DNA of 64,000 bases from the NCBI RefSeq assembly GCF_028356935.1, contig NZ_CP102798.1, positions 2,914,001 to 2,978,000 of the forward strand. Reading direction: 5' to 3'. Shown here in pieces: positions 35,789-45,482 of this stretch (its first letter is position 1; each line of letters opens with the position of its first letter). The translations under genes and the position numbers were made by a program. The DNA comes from Lysinibacillus sp. OF-1. GTDB lineage: Bacteria; Bacillota; Bacilli; Bacillales_A; Planococcaceae. The notes under the pieces were generated by a model. It was given only the letters and a program-made list of their open reading frames with translations. It had not been told where the DNA came from and did not search any database.

Positions 35789-36274
35789 GTGATGAACAAG
35801 TCCGCCATCCGCGCATTTGGCATTGCCATTTTTCTTGTCGGAGCTTTGCTAGCACTCTCCAGTCGCTTTGATGTAAATATTGGTCTCCCTACTAAAGAAG
35901 CTGGCAATCTGCAACAGGTAGAACAACTGCAAGATAAGCTAAACAAGGCCAACCAAGAAATTGCCTCGTTAAAGGGACAATTAAAGCCAGTACATACAAC
36001 AGAAGAAACGTCTACGACAGATTCTGATGAACAAGCCGTTGAAGAAACAAACGGTGATGTGACAAAGATGACATTGCAATTATACAGTGGAATCACACCC
36101 TATATTGTGGCACAAAAGCTTGAAGACGGCGGCATTATTACCAATAGTGTTGAAATGGAGTTACTACTCGCTAACGCAAAATATGCCCGCAGCTTACAAA
36201 TCGGCTCCTATGAAGTCAATTCTTCCATGTCTTTAGAAGAAATTGCTAAGTTAATTACAGGCAAAAAGCAGTAA
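35789..36274 (+). CDS. Membrane protein with MltG/YceG-type N-terminal domain only
   Basis: 161 residues. N-terminal membrane helix (about 7-25), a coiled-coil linker (35-65), then a C-terminal domain PYIVAQKLEDGGIITNSVEMELLLANAKYARSLQIGSYEVNSSMSLEEIAKLITGKKQ-like in pattern, which matches the LysM-like module that precedes the catalytic domain in endolytic transglycosylase MltG. The catalytic part is absent, so it is not a transglycosylase. GTG 35789 or ATG 35792 could start it; both fit the GGAGG upstream. Confidence 0.7.
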   Translation: MMNKSAIRAFGIAIFLVGALLALSSRFDVNIGLPTKEAGNLQQVEQLQDKLNKANQEIASLKGQLKPVHTTEETSTTDSDEQAVEETNGDVTKMTLQLYSGITPYIVAQKLEDGGIITNSVEMELLLANAKYARSLQIGSYEVNSSMSLEEIAKLITGKKQ

Positions 36275-36277
36275 CCT

Positions 36278-36312
36278 AAAAAGCTGTCGTCACATTAGAC
36301 GACAGCTTTTTT
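36278..36312. terminator. Bidirectional terminator
   Basis: aaaaagctgtcgtc / gacgacagctttttt perfect stem. It ends the MltG-like gene (+) and trpG (-). Confidence 0.93.
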
Positions 36313-36319
36313 GCGGCCA

Positions 36320-36892
36320 TTACGCTATACTATCGAGAAAGGCTTGCATCATGATATTGCCTTCTTTTGTGCCGATTGATTCTGGGTGAAACTGCAGACC
36401 ATAAAGAGGATAATTCTTATGTTGAATGGCCATAATCTCCCCATCATCACCGGCTGTTGCAATTATGTTAAAATCCTTATGCAATGTCCTTGCTTCAATA
36501 ATTAAAGAATGATAACGCATTACTTCAATATCACCCTTTATTCGCTTAAATAAACCTGTTTGCTCGTATTGTAATGGTGACAGCTTTCCATGCATAATAT
36601 TTTGGGCCTGCACAATATTGGAGCCAAAAGCCTGCCCAATCGATTGATGGCCAAGGCATATGCCTAAAATGGGAAACTTTTGATACAGTTCCTTGATGAC
36701 AGCTACCGTGATACCTGCTTCAGCAGGTGTTCCTGGTCCAGGAGATAAAATGATGGCTTCAGGCGACATTTCTTGAATTTCTTCTATTGTAATAGCATCA
36801 TTTCGCACGACTTTAACGTTTTTTCCCAGCACGCTGATTTGTTGAAATAGGTTATAAGTAAAGGAATCATAATTATCGATTAATAAAATCAT
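36320..36892 (-). CDS. trpG: Anthranilate synthase glutamine amidotransferase subunit
   Basis: 190-residue class I glutamine amidotransferase. Cys nucleophile in GICLGHQSIGQAFG, His and Glu in LQFHPESIGT, and LIDNYDSFTYNL at the start. It supplies ammonia to TrpE. Its start overlaps the trpE stop by four bases. Because these enzymes also serve PabB in Bacillales, a dual role is possible; the Trp T-box upstream supports trp control. Confidence 0.92.
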   Translation of the reverse strand: MILLIDNYDSFTYNLFQQISVLGKNVKVVRNDAITIEEIQEMSPEAIILSPGPGTPAEAGITVAVIKELYQKFPILGICLGHQSIGQAFGSNIVQAQNIMHGKLSPLQYEQTGLFKRIKGDIEVMRYHSLIIEARTLHKDFNIIATAGDDGEIMAIQHKNYPLYGLQFHPESIGTKEGNIMMQAFLDSIA

Positions 36893-38274
36893 TTTTTGAC
36901 CTCCAATAGCGCACGGGCTTTATTGAGCGTTTCCTCGTATTCCGACAATGGGATGGAGTCATAAACAATTCCCGCCCCTGCCTGTACATGGGCTTTTTGA
37001 TCCTTAATGAGCATTGTCCGAATAGCGAGTGCTAAGTCCATATCACCTGTTGTTGAAATATAGCCCACCGCTCCCGCGTACACGCCCCGCTTCACTGGTT
37101 CCAATTCATTAATCAGTTGCATGGCTCGAATTTTAGGTGCTCCTGACACAGTCCCAGCTGGTAGACAAGCACGCAGTACATCCAGAACATGGAGGTCGTC
37201 TCGTAATTCTGCCATTACCTCTGACACCATATGCATCACATATTTATACCGTTCAATATTCATGTATTTCATTAGCTTTACAGAACCGACTTTGGCAATG
37301 CGTCCAAGATCATTGCGACCTAAATCTACTAACATACGATGCTCCGCTATTTCCTTTTCATCTGCTAATAGAGCATTTGCAATTGCTTCATCCTGTTCTG
37401 TTGTCGCGCCACGCGGCTTTGTACCAGCTATTGGATTGGTTGTCACCTGACGATTTTTTACCTTTACCAGACTTTCCGGAGATGTTCCTAAAATAACATA
37501 GGATCCAAAATCCATATAGAACATATAGGGTGACGGATTCGATGTGCGTAATTGACGATAAAGTGAGAATGGTGAACCTGTGAACGGTGCTGAAAAGCGT
37601 TGTGATAATACGATTTGAAAAATATCTCCTCTTAAAATATGCTGCTTAGCACGTTCCACCAAAGAAACAAATCGCCCCTTTGTCATCATTGGTGTAAAAT
37701 GTAGTTCATCTACCTTCAATGCCTCAAAGGTCGTACCTGCACAAAGCTGTTGCTCTATTGTCGCAATAGCAGCCTCCATCTCCTCTATTGAACGCCCCTC
37801 CTGAAATAGATCAATCGAGGCTAGTGTGATTTCCTGTGTTACATGATCAAAAACAATAAAGGTATCATAGAAAAAAACATGCACATCAGGCATGGCTAAA
37901 TCATCCTGTAAATAGTTTCCGATTTTTTCTGTATAAAAAGCTGTTTCATAGCCAAAGAAACCTATGATCCCACCAAAAAAGGCGAATGGATAGTGCTCCT
38001 CATGAAATGGCATAACTTGCTTTAATTGATCGAGCACATTCCCACTAATTGTGTCCTTTTCCATTCCTCTTGAAAAGATGAATTCTTCCTTGTTCCCTTT
38101 CAATTCAGCCACTGGATTGATGGCGATAAAGGAATATCGCCCACTTTCCTCATGCTTGGCTGATGATTCGAACAACATTTTATGCTGCCCGCTCAGTGAT
38201 TGATACACAGAGATAGGGGTCATCATATCCCCCTGTAATACTTTCATGGCATACTTTCTAAGCTCAACTGTCAT
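36889..38274 (-). CDS. trpE: Anthranilate synthase component I
   Basis: 461 residues of the chorismate-utilising family. N-terminal Trp-feedback motif KMLFESSAKHEESGRYSFIA, then GTSPESLVKV, NPIAGTKPRG and LPAGTVSGAPKIRAMQLI, ending with GAGIVYDSIP. The ESS...GRYSFI segment favours TrpE over PabB. Only trpE and trpG are here; trpDCFBA are absent from the window. Preceded by a Trp T-box. Confidence 0.93.
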   Translation of the reverse strand: MTVELRKYAMKVLQGDMMTPISVYQSLSGQHKMLFESSAKHEESGRYSFIAINPVAELKGNKEEFIFSRGMEKDTISGNVLDQLKQVMPFHEEHYPFAFFGGIIGFFGYETAFYTEKIGNYLQDDLAMPDVHVFFYDTFIVFDHVTQEITLASIDLFQEGRSIEEMEAAIATIEQQLCAGTTFEALKVDELHFTPMMTKGRFVSLVERAKQHILRGDIFQIVLSQRFSAPFTGSPFSLYRQLRTSNPSPYMFYMDFGSYVILGTSPESLVKVKNRQVTTNPIAGTKPRGATTEQDEAIANALLADEKEIAEHRMLVDLGRNDLGRIAKVGSVKLMKYMNIERYKYVMHMVSEVMAELRDDLHVLDVLRACLPAGTVSGAPKIRAMQLINELEPVKRGVYAGAVGYISTTGDMDLALAIRTMLIKDQKAHVQAGAGIVYDSIPLSEYEETLNKARALLEVKK

Positions 38275-38540
38275 ACTCTTCTCTCCTTCTCTAAGCTCTT
38301 CTCTGCTCTTCTACACCTATCTATCGCCTCCTCCTCAGCGTATGTGTGTTCAGATTTTTTCAAGTTACTAACATAGCATCTCTTCAAAATCTGTGACATC
38401 CGATGGAGGGGCTTTCTCTTGCTTCAGCGGGTGTTTGAATCTGCTAAAAAAGTAAAACAAGCATCTATCTCCCCTACACAAGAGGAAAATTTCTGCACCT
38501 CACGCTTCACTTTCAGACAAAAACATGACTGAATCAAGAT

Positions 38541-38780
38541 AAAAAAAGGCCTTTCCATCACAAAAGGACGGAAAAGCCGTGGTGCCACCTTCATTGGTCT
38601 CCAATCTAGAAGACCCTCTTGAAGCCTTATAACGTAGGCATACGCTAATCCCTACTGTCGTTCAGGATTAGAGCTCCGAAGTCCATTCACCATTCATTTG
38701 TACTAGTTTCCACCAACCACTAGCTCTCTATGACAAATTTAAATAGCTACTACTCTTCATCAACGCTGATTTGTAAGTTA
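38541..38780 (-). promoter_or_regulatory. Tryptophan T-box leader
   Basis: The minus strand has the T-box core AAGGTGGCACCACGG (near 38590) and a terminator (38541-38578) with GGCCTTTTTTT. In Stem I, GGTGAATGGACTTCGGAGCTC places TGG, the tryptophan codon, at the specifier position. Uncharged tRNA-Trp should turn on trpE-trpG. The rest of the gap 38275-38540 shows no gene. Confidence 0.9.
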
Positions 38781-38811
38781 TATTGTAATGCAAACTATCT
38801 CACAATTCAAT

Positions 38812-39882
38812 TTATTTTTTATTTCGTAGACTGTCATCCTCGTAAGGGGTAGCTAACGTAATGGATAACTCCTCCATTATTTGACGAATAGCAAATAAAA
38901 TATCCTGACGCACTTCTAGCATAACAGCTGTATCATTTGTAGCAATAAAGAAACGAACAAGTACACGATATGAATCATGATGAAATTCATCAATAAAAAC
39001 ATGGATCATCTCTTTCTCCGTTTTGGCATGCAAATAAATTTCCTTATGAATGGCTGTTAAAGCACTACGTAAATGGTCCTCCTCATTTTCGGCTGCTACA
39101 TAGATAAATTGCTCACATTTCCGTTTTTCTCGTTTTGATAAATTATAAATAGGGCGGTTGACTAAATAGGAATTCGGCACATAGACAAGCCCCTTATCCC
39201 CTGTTTGAATTAAGGTACTTCGCAGATTGATATCTTCAATTGTGCCTTCAATTTTTTGATCTTCCGTTGCGATCCAATCTCCTATTTGGAATGGATTATC
39301 CAACGCGACAGACATACCACCAAATACATGTGCTAAAGTATCACGAATCCCAAAGGCAATCGCCACACCAGTTAAACCGATCCCTGTTAAAAAGCCATTG
39401 AGGTTAAAATCCCAAAACGAAGCAATCGTGAACATAGCAAAAATCATAATGATTACTTTACCAATTCGTAGAAAAAACGGTAATAAGACATTCTGATCCT
39501 CTTCACTCGTTAATTCGAATGGTTGTTTCGTATAAAAATTTAACACATCATAAATCCCTTTAAACGCAAAAAACACCAGAATTGACAATACAAAATTTTT
39601 CGTTGATCTATGCGTAAATAAAGGAACTTCTATTAAATAAGATAAACTCAGGACAATGACTGTCGTCATAAATGCATAGCCAATTGCTTTACTGAATTGG
39701 GCAAGTACATTCGCCTGGAATTTCCGCTGGCGATTTCTTAAAAAAGTCACTACACAATGAATGATTTTTTTTATGATGAAACGTTGAATAAGCCAACCAA
39801 CTAAACAAATAATGGCGGCAATCAAGACATCCATCCAAGTTGGGACTGTAAATTTAGGTAATAACCAAAGTAATGAATCCAT
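38812..39882 (-). CDS. MscS-family mechanosensitive channel
   Basis: 356 residues. Membrane segments at about 17-37, 65-85, 95-110 and a pore-like segment 130-190 (GFLTGIGLTGVAIAFGIRDTLAHVFGGMSVALDNPFQIGDWIA) typical of MscS TM3 and the start of the beta domain. It opens when membrane tension rises. Similar to YkuT/YhdY-type small MscS proteins. No operon partner. Confidence 0.9.
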   Translation of the reverse strand: MDSLLWLLPKFTVPTWMDVLIAAIICLVGWLIQRFIIKKIIHCVVTFLRNRQRKFQANVLAQFSKAIGYAFMTTVIVLSLSYLIEVPLFTHRSTKNFVLSILVFFAFKGIYDVLNFYTKQPFELTSEEDQNVLLPFFLRIGKVIIMIFAMFTIASFWDFNLNGFLTGIGLTGVAIAFGIRDTLAHVFGGMSVALDNPFQIGDWIATEDQKIEGTIEDINLRSTLIQTGDKGLVYVPNSYLVNRPIYNLSKREKRKCEQFIYVAAENEEDHLRSALTAIHKEIYLHAKTEKEMIHVFIDEFHHDSYRVLVRFFIATNDTAVMLEVRQDILFAIRQIMEELSITLATPYEDDSLRNKK

Positions 39883-39917
39883 GTATTTCTCCTTTAAAAA
39901 ACCTATGTATCTCCACC

Positions 39918-39952
39918 AAAAAGGAGCAAACCTTCAGAAACGGTTAGCCCCT
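39918..39952 (-). terminator. Terminator between the VWA-like gene and mscS
   Basis: ggagcaaacc / ggttagcccc imperfect stem with T runs on both sides. Confidence 0.65.
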
Positions 39953-39958
39953 ATTTTT

Positions 39959-40831
39959 TTATTGTATAGCATCATCCGCAAAAAAAGCCTTATTGGCAAA
40001 CCAAAACTGCTGTTTATTAAAATTATGTTCGTGCATGGCGATTACTGAAAATTCAGCATGGTATTTCCGCTTCATTTCCTCTAGCATCGTTCTTGCTTGT
40101 TTAGTTATGAGATGCTGTCCATCAATAGGCGTTCCTTCTGTAAAAATAATGACATCCGCTTCAGCATCGAGTTGATTTTCCTGTAGTAATGCTTTAACAA
40201 ACTGTAAAACAGGCAATATTGCGGCTTCTCCTTGTGCCTTATATTCGATAAAACTCTTAAAATCAGCTAAATTTAAATGACCATTTTCAAAGCGATAGTG
40301 AACATGAATTTGACGATCATATGGAACAATATATAAATCGCGACCTTCACGATGAGCATTCATAAATAACGGTAAAATCATACTTTTACAAAGATCAGAG
40401 TAAGCAGCCATCCCCGTCGTTTGTTCTAAACAAATAATCATAGGCCCAGGTTCCTGTTGATATTCATGAAATGGCACATAAAAAATATTACCACTTTTTG
40501 TTGTCTGTTGCTTGAGCTTTTGACGTCTCAGCTCTGACCATTTTCGTTCATAATATAGGTATTGCTCATGGCCGTTTGCTAAGCGTTCAGCTTTTTCAAT
40601 AGCAGGGATATTTTCTCGAATTTCATGCATAATATCTGCCAATTCTAGTGCAAATGCTGCCATATTTCGTAATGGCTCGCTCTTGAAAAAATAGTCGATA
40701 AAATAATGTTGTTCTCCTTCACTTAACTCCTCTAAATGTAAGTTTTTATAGAGAAAACGTAAATAGTCTAGTTGTTCGTTTGTCATCTGCTGGTCAAATT
40801 GCTCAATGAATGTTTCGATTGCATCTTTCAC
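39959..40831 (-). CDS. VWA-like protein, degenerate metal site
   Basis: About 290 residues from GTG 40831, eight bases after AGGAGG (the open frame reaches 40855 but lacks a site there). An N-terminal helical part is followed by a von Willebrand A-like fold: MIICLEQTTGMAAYSDL, FIEYKAQGEAAILPVL and ADVIIFTEGTPIDG are in the positions of the MIDAS motif, but DxSxS is replaced by EQTTG. Metal-dependent binding is thus doubtful. Function unknown; related to CoxE/YehP-like VWA proteins by layout. Confidence 0.65.
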   Translation of the reverse strand: MKDAIETFIEQFDQQMTNEQLDYLRFLYKNLHLEELSEGEQHYFIDYFFKSEPLRNMAAFALELADIMHEIRENIPAIEKAERLANGHEQYLYYERKWSELRRQKLKQQTTKSGNIFYVPFHEYQQEPGPMIICLEQTTGMAAYSDLCKSMILPLFMNAHREGRDLYIVPYDRQIHVHYRFENGHLNLADFKSFIEYKAQGEAAILPVLQFVKALLQENQLDAEADVIIFTEGTPIDGQHLITKQARTMLEEMKRKYHAEFSVIAMHEHNFNKQQFWFANKAFFADDAIQ

Positions 40832-40973
40832 GTAGCAGCACCTCCTAAGCATCACATTTTTCGGATAATGTCTATAGTATAGCCAAAAAAAATTTTTGAC
40901 AATACAATAGTGCTCGTTATAAAGACGCTAGGGAAAAAGACAATGTTGCTGCTACATAAAATTTTTTTATCCA

Positions 40974-41003
40974 AAAGAAAAGAAGAGCTAAAAGTAGCTC
41001 TTC
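40974..41003 (-). terminator. Terminator of pstSCAB-phoU
   Basis: aagagcta / tagctctt stem just after phoU with a T-rich tail on the minus strand. Confidence 0.85.
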
Positions 41004-41007
41004 CTCA

Positions 41008-41667
41008 TTAATTATTTAATTCATAATGCTTGCCTTTGACTAAGTAAAATAGATGTTCTGCAATATTTGTCGCATGATCGGCAGAGCGTTCTAGATATCG
41101 GCAAATAAATGTGAGATGGGTTATCTGCGAAATATGTGCAGGATTTTCTACACCCGCGCGAAGTAAAAGTGTAATTGTTGCCCCGTATAAATCGTCTACA
41201 TAATCATCTAATTCTGCGATTTCTTTGGCACGTACCGTATCTTCCTCTGTAAAGGCCTTCATGATACTCTCTAGCATTTCGACTGTTTTATTACACATCG
41301 TTTGTAGATTGGTTATCGGAAACACTATTGGTTCTTTGCCAATTCGAATCGCTTCCTTAGCAATATTAACCGCATAGTCGCCCACTCTTTCCATATCTGC
41401 TGCTGCTTTTACAAGGACCATAAGTCGACGCAAATCTGTTGCCACTGGTTGTTGCTTAGCAATCATTAAAATCACATGGTCATTAATTTCCTCTTCAAGA
41501 CGATTAATGACTAAATCATCTTCTAAAATTTTCAAGGCTTTTTCTAAGTCCTGCTCTACTAATGCTTCAAAAGCCGTTTGTAGCGCTAGAATACTGCTGT
41601 TGGCAAGGGCAATAAATTGACCCTGTACCTCTTGTAACTCTTGTTCAAAACGCTCACGAACTACCAT
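41008..41667 (-). CDS. phoU: Phosphate signalling protein PhoU
   Basis: 219 residues with the duplicated three-helix PhoU repeats, e.g. ATDLRRLMVLVKAAADMERVGDYAVNIAKEA and ICRYLERSADHATNIAEHL. It mediates between the Pst transporter and phosphate control. Last gene of the pst operon. Confidence 0.93.
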   Translation of the reverse strand: MVVRERFEQELQEVQGQFIALANSSILALQTAFEALVEQDLEKALKILEDDLVINRLEEEINDHVILMIAKQQPVATDLRRLMVLVKAAADMERVGDYAVNIAKEAIRIGKEPIVFPITNLQTMCNKTVEMLESIMKAFTEEDTVRAKEIAELDDYVDDLYGATITLLLRAGVENPAHISQITHLTFICRYLERSADHATNIAEHLFYLVKGKHYELNN

Positions 41668-41680
41668 CTATTGCTCCTCC

Positions 41681-42514
41681 TTAGCCGAAACGTCCTGAAA
41701 TATAATCTTCTGTGCGTTGATCCGCTGGTGTTTGGAAAATAATATCTGTTTTATCGTATTCAACAACCTCTCCACTTAGGAAGAATGCTGTGCGATCAGA
41801 AATACGAGCCGCTTGCTGCATATTATGTGTCACGATGATGATGGAATAATCTTTTTTCAGCTCTTGCACAAGCTCTTCCACCTTCAACGTAGAAATTGGG
41901 TCCAAAGCAGATGTTGGCTCATCCATTAAGATGACATCTGGTTCAATCGCTAAGCAACGTGCAATACAAATACGCTGTTGCTGACCACCCGATAACCCAT
42001 AGGCATTTTGATTTAAACGATCTTTTACCTCATCCCAAATCGCTGCCCCTCTTAGTGACTTCTCCACAATCTCATCCAAAATCTTTTTATTTTTAATCCC
42101 ATGGATTCTTGGTCCATAGGCAATATTATCATAAATAGATTTTGGGAATGGGTTCGGCTTTTGGAACACCATCCCTACACGTGTCCTTAATTCCTCTACT
42201 GTATAGCTTTTATCTAAAATATTTCGCTCACGATAGACGATTTCACCTGATGTTCGAACGCTTGGTACAAGTTCTACCATTCTATTTAATGTTTTTAGAT
42301 ACGTAGATTTACCACAGCCAGATGGCCCAATAATAGCCGTTACTTCATTTTCATAAATACTTAAATTAATATCTTTTAAACCATGGTGATCACCATACCA
42401 TAAATTTAAGTTTCGTGTATCGTAGACAATATTCTTCGCTCTATCATCTGAAGACTTAGTTGCCATTTGATTCAACTTGACAATCGTTTTTTCCTCTTTT
42501 AAATCTAGCACCAT
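41681..42514 (-). CDS. pstB: Phosphate ABC transporter ATPase
   Basis: 277 residues. Walker [13 protein letters not shown]-loop [19 protein letters not shown], signature [16 protein letters not shown], Walker [14 protein letters not shown] and switch His in [10 protein letters not shown]. The PNPFPKSI segment is diagnostic for PstB. Confidence 0.96.
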   Translation of the reverse strand: MVLDLKEEKTIVKLNQMATKSSDDRAKNIVYDTRNLNLWYGDHHGLKDINLSIYENEVTAIIGPSGCGKSTYLKTLNRMVELVPSVRTSGEIVYRERNILDKSYTVEELRTRVGMVFQKPNPFPKSIYDNIAYGPRIHGIKNKKILDEIVEKSLRGAAIWDEVKDRLNQNAYGLSGGQQQRICIARCLAIEPDVILMDEPTSALDPISTLKVEELVQELKKDYSIIIVTHNMQQAARISDRTAFFLSGEVVEYDKTDIIFQTPADQRTEDYISGRFG

Positions 42515-42526
42515 AAGGTCACCTCA

Positions 42527-43405
42527 TTAATAACGTTTTTGGAATTTATTTCGTATAAAGATAGCAATAGAGTTCATTAATAGCAGAACCGTCATAAGCA
42601 CTAAAATACCTGCGGCCGCCACATACTGAAAGGCTTCTTGTGGTCGCTTTGCCCAATCATAAATTTGCATCGGTAATGCAGTGAATTGACTCAATAAACT
42701 ATTCGGTAAAAACTGTAGAATAACTGGAATCCCGATGACAACAAGTGGAGCTGTTTCTCCAATGGCACGAGACATGGCTAAAATACTTCCTGTTAAAATA
42801 CCCGGAATGGCAGCTGGTAGCACCACGCGTAAAATGGTTTGCCATTTCGTTGCACCCATACCATATGATGCTTCTCTTTGTTCATTTGGTACGGCACGAA
42901 TAGCCTCCTGTGCAGCTACAATGATAACAGGCAATATTAATAAACTCATCGTAAACCCTGCGGCTAAAATACTTTTGCCTAGCCCCATCATACGGACAAA
43001 AATTGTTAATCCAAGTAATCCAAAAACGATGGAAGGTACACCTGCTAGATTCGATATGTTCATTCGAATAAAGTCGTTAATTCTATTTTTCTTAGCATAC
43101 TCCTCTAAATAAATCGCAGTACCTACACCTAAAATAATAGATACTGGCGCAACAACTGCCATTAACCACAGTGACCCAATTAAGGCAGCTTTAATCCCTG
43201 CCTTATCTGCAAATCGTGATGCAAAATTAGTTAAGAAATCGATATTTAAATAACCAATTCCCTGTGACACTATGCGATATAACAAAATAGCTAAAGTCAC
43301 AAGCGCAAACATAGTTGCTAAGAAAAATAAGGTTTTCCAAACTTTATTAAATGTAATACGCTTGGTCAATCGTTTCATGACGACCGTGTCATCCATATAG
43401 CGCAT
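42527..43405 (-). CDS. pstA: Phosphate ABC transporter permease PstA
   Basis: 292 residues, about six membrane segments. The EAA loop is EAIRAVPNEQREASYGMGATKWQ. ATG 43405 is nine bases after GGGAGG and one base after the pstC stop; the frame opens at 43447 but that would overlap pstC. Confidence 0.94.
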   Translation of the reverse strand: MRYMDDTVVMKRLTKRITFNKVWKTLFFLATMFALVTLAILLYRIVSQGIGYLNIDFLTNFASRFADKAGIKAALIGSLWLMAVVAPVSIILGVGTAIYLEEYAKKNRINDFIRMNISNLAGVPSIVFGLLGLTIFVRMMGLGKSILAAGFTMSLLILPVIIVAAQEAIRAVPNEQREASYGMGATKWQTILRVVLPAAIPGILTGSILAMSRAIGETAPLVVIGIPVILQFLPNSLLSQFTALPMQIYDWAKRPQEAFQYVAAAGILVLMTVLLLMNSIAIFIRNKFQKRY

Positions 43406-43406
43406 G

Positions 43407-44354
43407 CTAATAAACCTCCCTGAAGCGTTTCGAAATATAGTGAGCAAGTAAATTCATGATTAGTGTAAAGATAAATAATGTAAATCCTACTGAATAGATA
43501 GAGTAGTAGATTGTTGTACCATAACCTGCATCACCTGTTGAAACTTGTACAATGTACGCCGTCATTGTTTGAATGGAATCCGTTACATTTAAATCAAATT
43601 TCGGTGTAGATCCTCCAGCAAGTGAAACAATCATTGTTTCTCCAATTGCCCGGGAAATAGCTAACACGATTGAAGCAATAATTCCTGATAGTGCAGCTGG
43701 TAATACTACTTTAATAGCTACCTCAAATTTCGTCGCACCTAGAGCTAAAGCTCCTTCACGCATACTATTTGGTACGGATGACATCGCATCCTCTGATAGA
43801 GATGTAATCATAGGTAAAATCATGATACCTACAACAATCCCAGGACTTAATGCATTAAATAATTTGAGTCCAGGTACAATTTCTTGTAAAACAGGTGTGA
43901 CAAACGTTAATGCAAAGAAACCATAGACGATTGTTGGTACACCGGCTAATACCTCTAAAATCGGTTTCACTGTACGTCTTGTTTTCTCACTTGCATATTC
44001 ACTTAAATAGATAGCTGAAGCAATTCCAAATGGTACGGCTACTACAACTGCAATAAGTGTCACTTTTAATGTACCTGCGATTAATGGCAAAATTCCAAAT
44101 AACGGTTCATTCCCTGAAAACGGTAACCACTTTGTCCCAAATAGGAAATCCGTAATCGACACACGTTTAAAGAACTCAAACGTTTCAAAAATAAGGGTGA
44201 AAACAATGCCAAACGTTGTTAAAATCGAAATAATAGCGGCAGAAAATAATAGAGCTGGCATTGCTTTTTCCACTATTTTCTTTGTTTTTTGATTGCGAGA
44301 ATTTGCAATTAATTGCTGCACAGATGATGTCTTATTTTCCTTTTGAGAAACCAT
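43407..44354 (-). CDS. pstC: Phosphate ABC transporter permease PstC
   Basis: 315 residues with six membrane segments and the EAA loop DAMSSVPNSMREGALALGATKFE. AAAGGAG upstream of ATG. Partner of PstA in the membrane. Confidence 0.95.
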   Translation of the reverse strand: MVSQKENKTSSVQQLIANSRNQKTKKIVEKAMPALLFSAAIISILTTFGIVFTLIFETFEFFKRVSITDFLFGTKWLPFSGNEPLFGILPLIAGTLKVTLIAVVVAVPFGIASAIYLSEYASEKTRRTVKPILEVLAGVPTIVYGFFALTFVTPVLQEIVPGLKLFNALSPGIVVGIMILPMITSLSEDAMSSVPNSMREGALALGATKFEVAIKVVLPAALSGIIASIVLAISRAIGETMIVSLAGGSTPKFDLNVTDSIQTMTAYIVQVSTGDAGYGTTIYYSIYSVGFTLFIFTLIMNLLAHYISKRFREVY

Positions 44355-44376
44355 TGGGAGCTCCTTTCAAATAAGT

Positions 44377-44405
44377 GAGGGAAAGAGCATACATCTCTTT
44401 CCCTC
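44377..44405 (-). promoter_or_regulatory. Intercistronic hairpin between pstS and pstC
   Basis: Perfect 11-bp stem gagggaaagag / ctctttccctc, seven-base loop, no T run. Likely protects the pstS message or lowers downstream expression, so the binding protein is made in excess. Confidence 0.6.
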
Positions 44406-44418
44406 TATGCATGTCTAC

Positions 44419-45393
44419 TTATTTTAAGCCTTCTAAAGTTTTTAAGCCTTCAGTATATTTTTCTTCTGGTAAACGAACATAGCCAACTGCCTCAGCCATA
44501 TCGCCTGCATTTTCAAGTGTAAATTGAATGAAGTCATATGCTGCTTCATTATCTTTCATAGCACTATTTTTCACGTAAGTGAATAGTGGGCGTGAAAGTG
44601 GTGTATATTCGCCACCCTCTATTGTTTCATTTGTTGGTTCAACACCATTTACTTTGACAATGTTTAATTTATCTTTATTTTCAAGATAGTAAGCATAGCC
44701 GAAGAAACCGATTGCGTTTTTGTCACCAGCTACACCTTGCACTAGCATATTATCATCCTCTGATAATGTTGCTGAGCTTACTAGATCCGCACCATCTAAA
44801 ATGACTTCATCGAAGTAATCGTATGTGCCTGAATCAGTACCTGGTGAATAGTAAACGATTTTTTCATCTGGCCATGATGGATCAATATCAGACCATTTTT
44901 TCTCTTTTCCATCTTCAACCCAAATTTTTTGTAATTGTTCTACTGTTAAATCCTTTGCCCAATCATTTTCTGGGTTCACCACTACAGATAAACCGTCATA
45001 TGCTAAAGCTAGCTCTGTAAAATCAATACCCGCTTCTTCTAATTTCGATTTCTCTTCATCTTTTATATTACGAGATGCATTTGAAAAGTCTGTTTCACCT
45101 GCGATGAATTTTTCAAAACCACCACCAGTACCAGAAACCCCCACTGATACTTTGACATCTGGTTGTGCGCCTGCATACTCTTCAACAACTGCCTCAATGA
45201 TTGGTGCTACTGTTGATGAGCCATCTCCAGCTACAGATCCTTGTAGCTTTTCATCAGCAGCTTCTTGTCCTGAACTAGCTGGTGCGTTCGTTTCTGCATT
45301 GTTTCCATTTTGTGCAGAATCGCTACCACATGCACCTAGCATTAATGCAGAACCCATTACTGCTGTCATCGTTAAGTACTTCCACTTTTTCAT
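44419..45393 (-). CDS. pstS: Phosphate-binding lipoprotein PstS
   Basis: 324 residues. Signal peptide MKKWKYLTMTAVMGSALMLGAC with lipobox LGAC. Phosphate-binding regions GDGSSTVAPI, GVSGTGGGFEKFIAGETDFSNASR and YSPGTDSGTYDYF. The ATG at 45393 has GGAGG at eight bases; the frame continues upstream to 45585 but encodes no signal. Controlled by a PhoP box array. Confidence 0.95.
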   Translation of the reverse strand: MKKWKYLTMTAVMGSALMLGACGSDSAQNGNNAETNAPASSGQEAADEKLQGSVAGDGSSTVAPIIEAVVEEYAGAQPDVKVSVGVSGTGGGFEKFIAGETDFSNASRNIKDEEKSKLEEAGIDFTELALAYDGLSVVVNPENDWAKDLTVEQLQKIWVEDGKEKKWSDIDPSWPDEKIVYYSPGTDSGTYDYFDEVILDGADLVSSATLSEDDNMLVQGVAGDKNAIGFFGYAYYLENKDKLNIVKVNGVEPTNETIEGGEYTPLSRPLFTYVKNSAMKDNEAAYDFIQFTLENAGDMAEAVGYVRLPEEKYTEGLKTLEGLK

Positions 45394-45482
45394 CTCATTT
45401 GCCTCCGTCGTGAACTGTTTTATAGTTATTTGTCTTACAATCTTTACTATAATGACTGATTGTTGAAATCGTATAAACGGTT

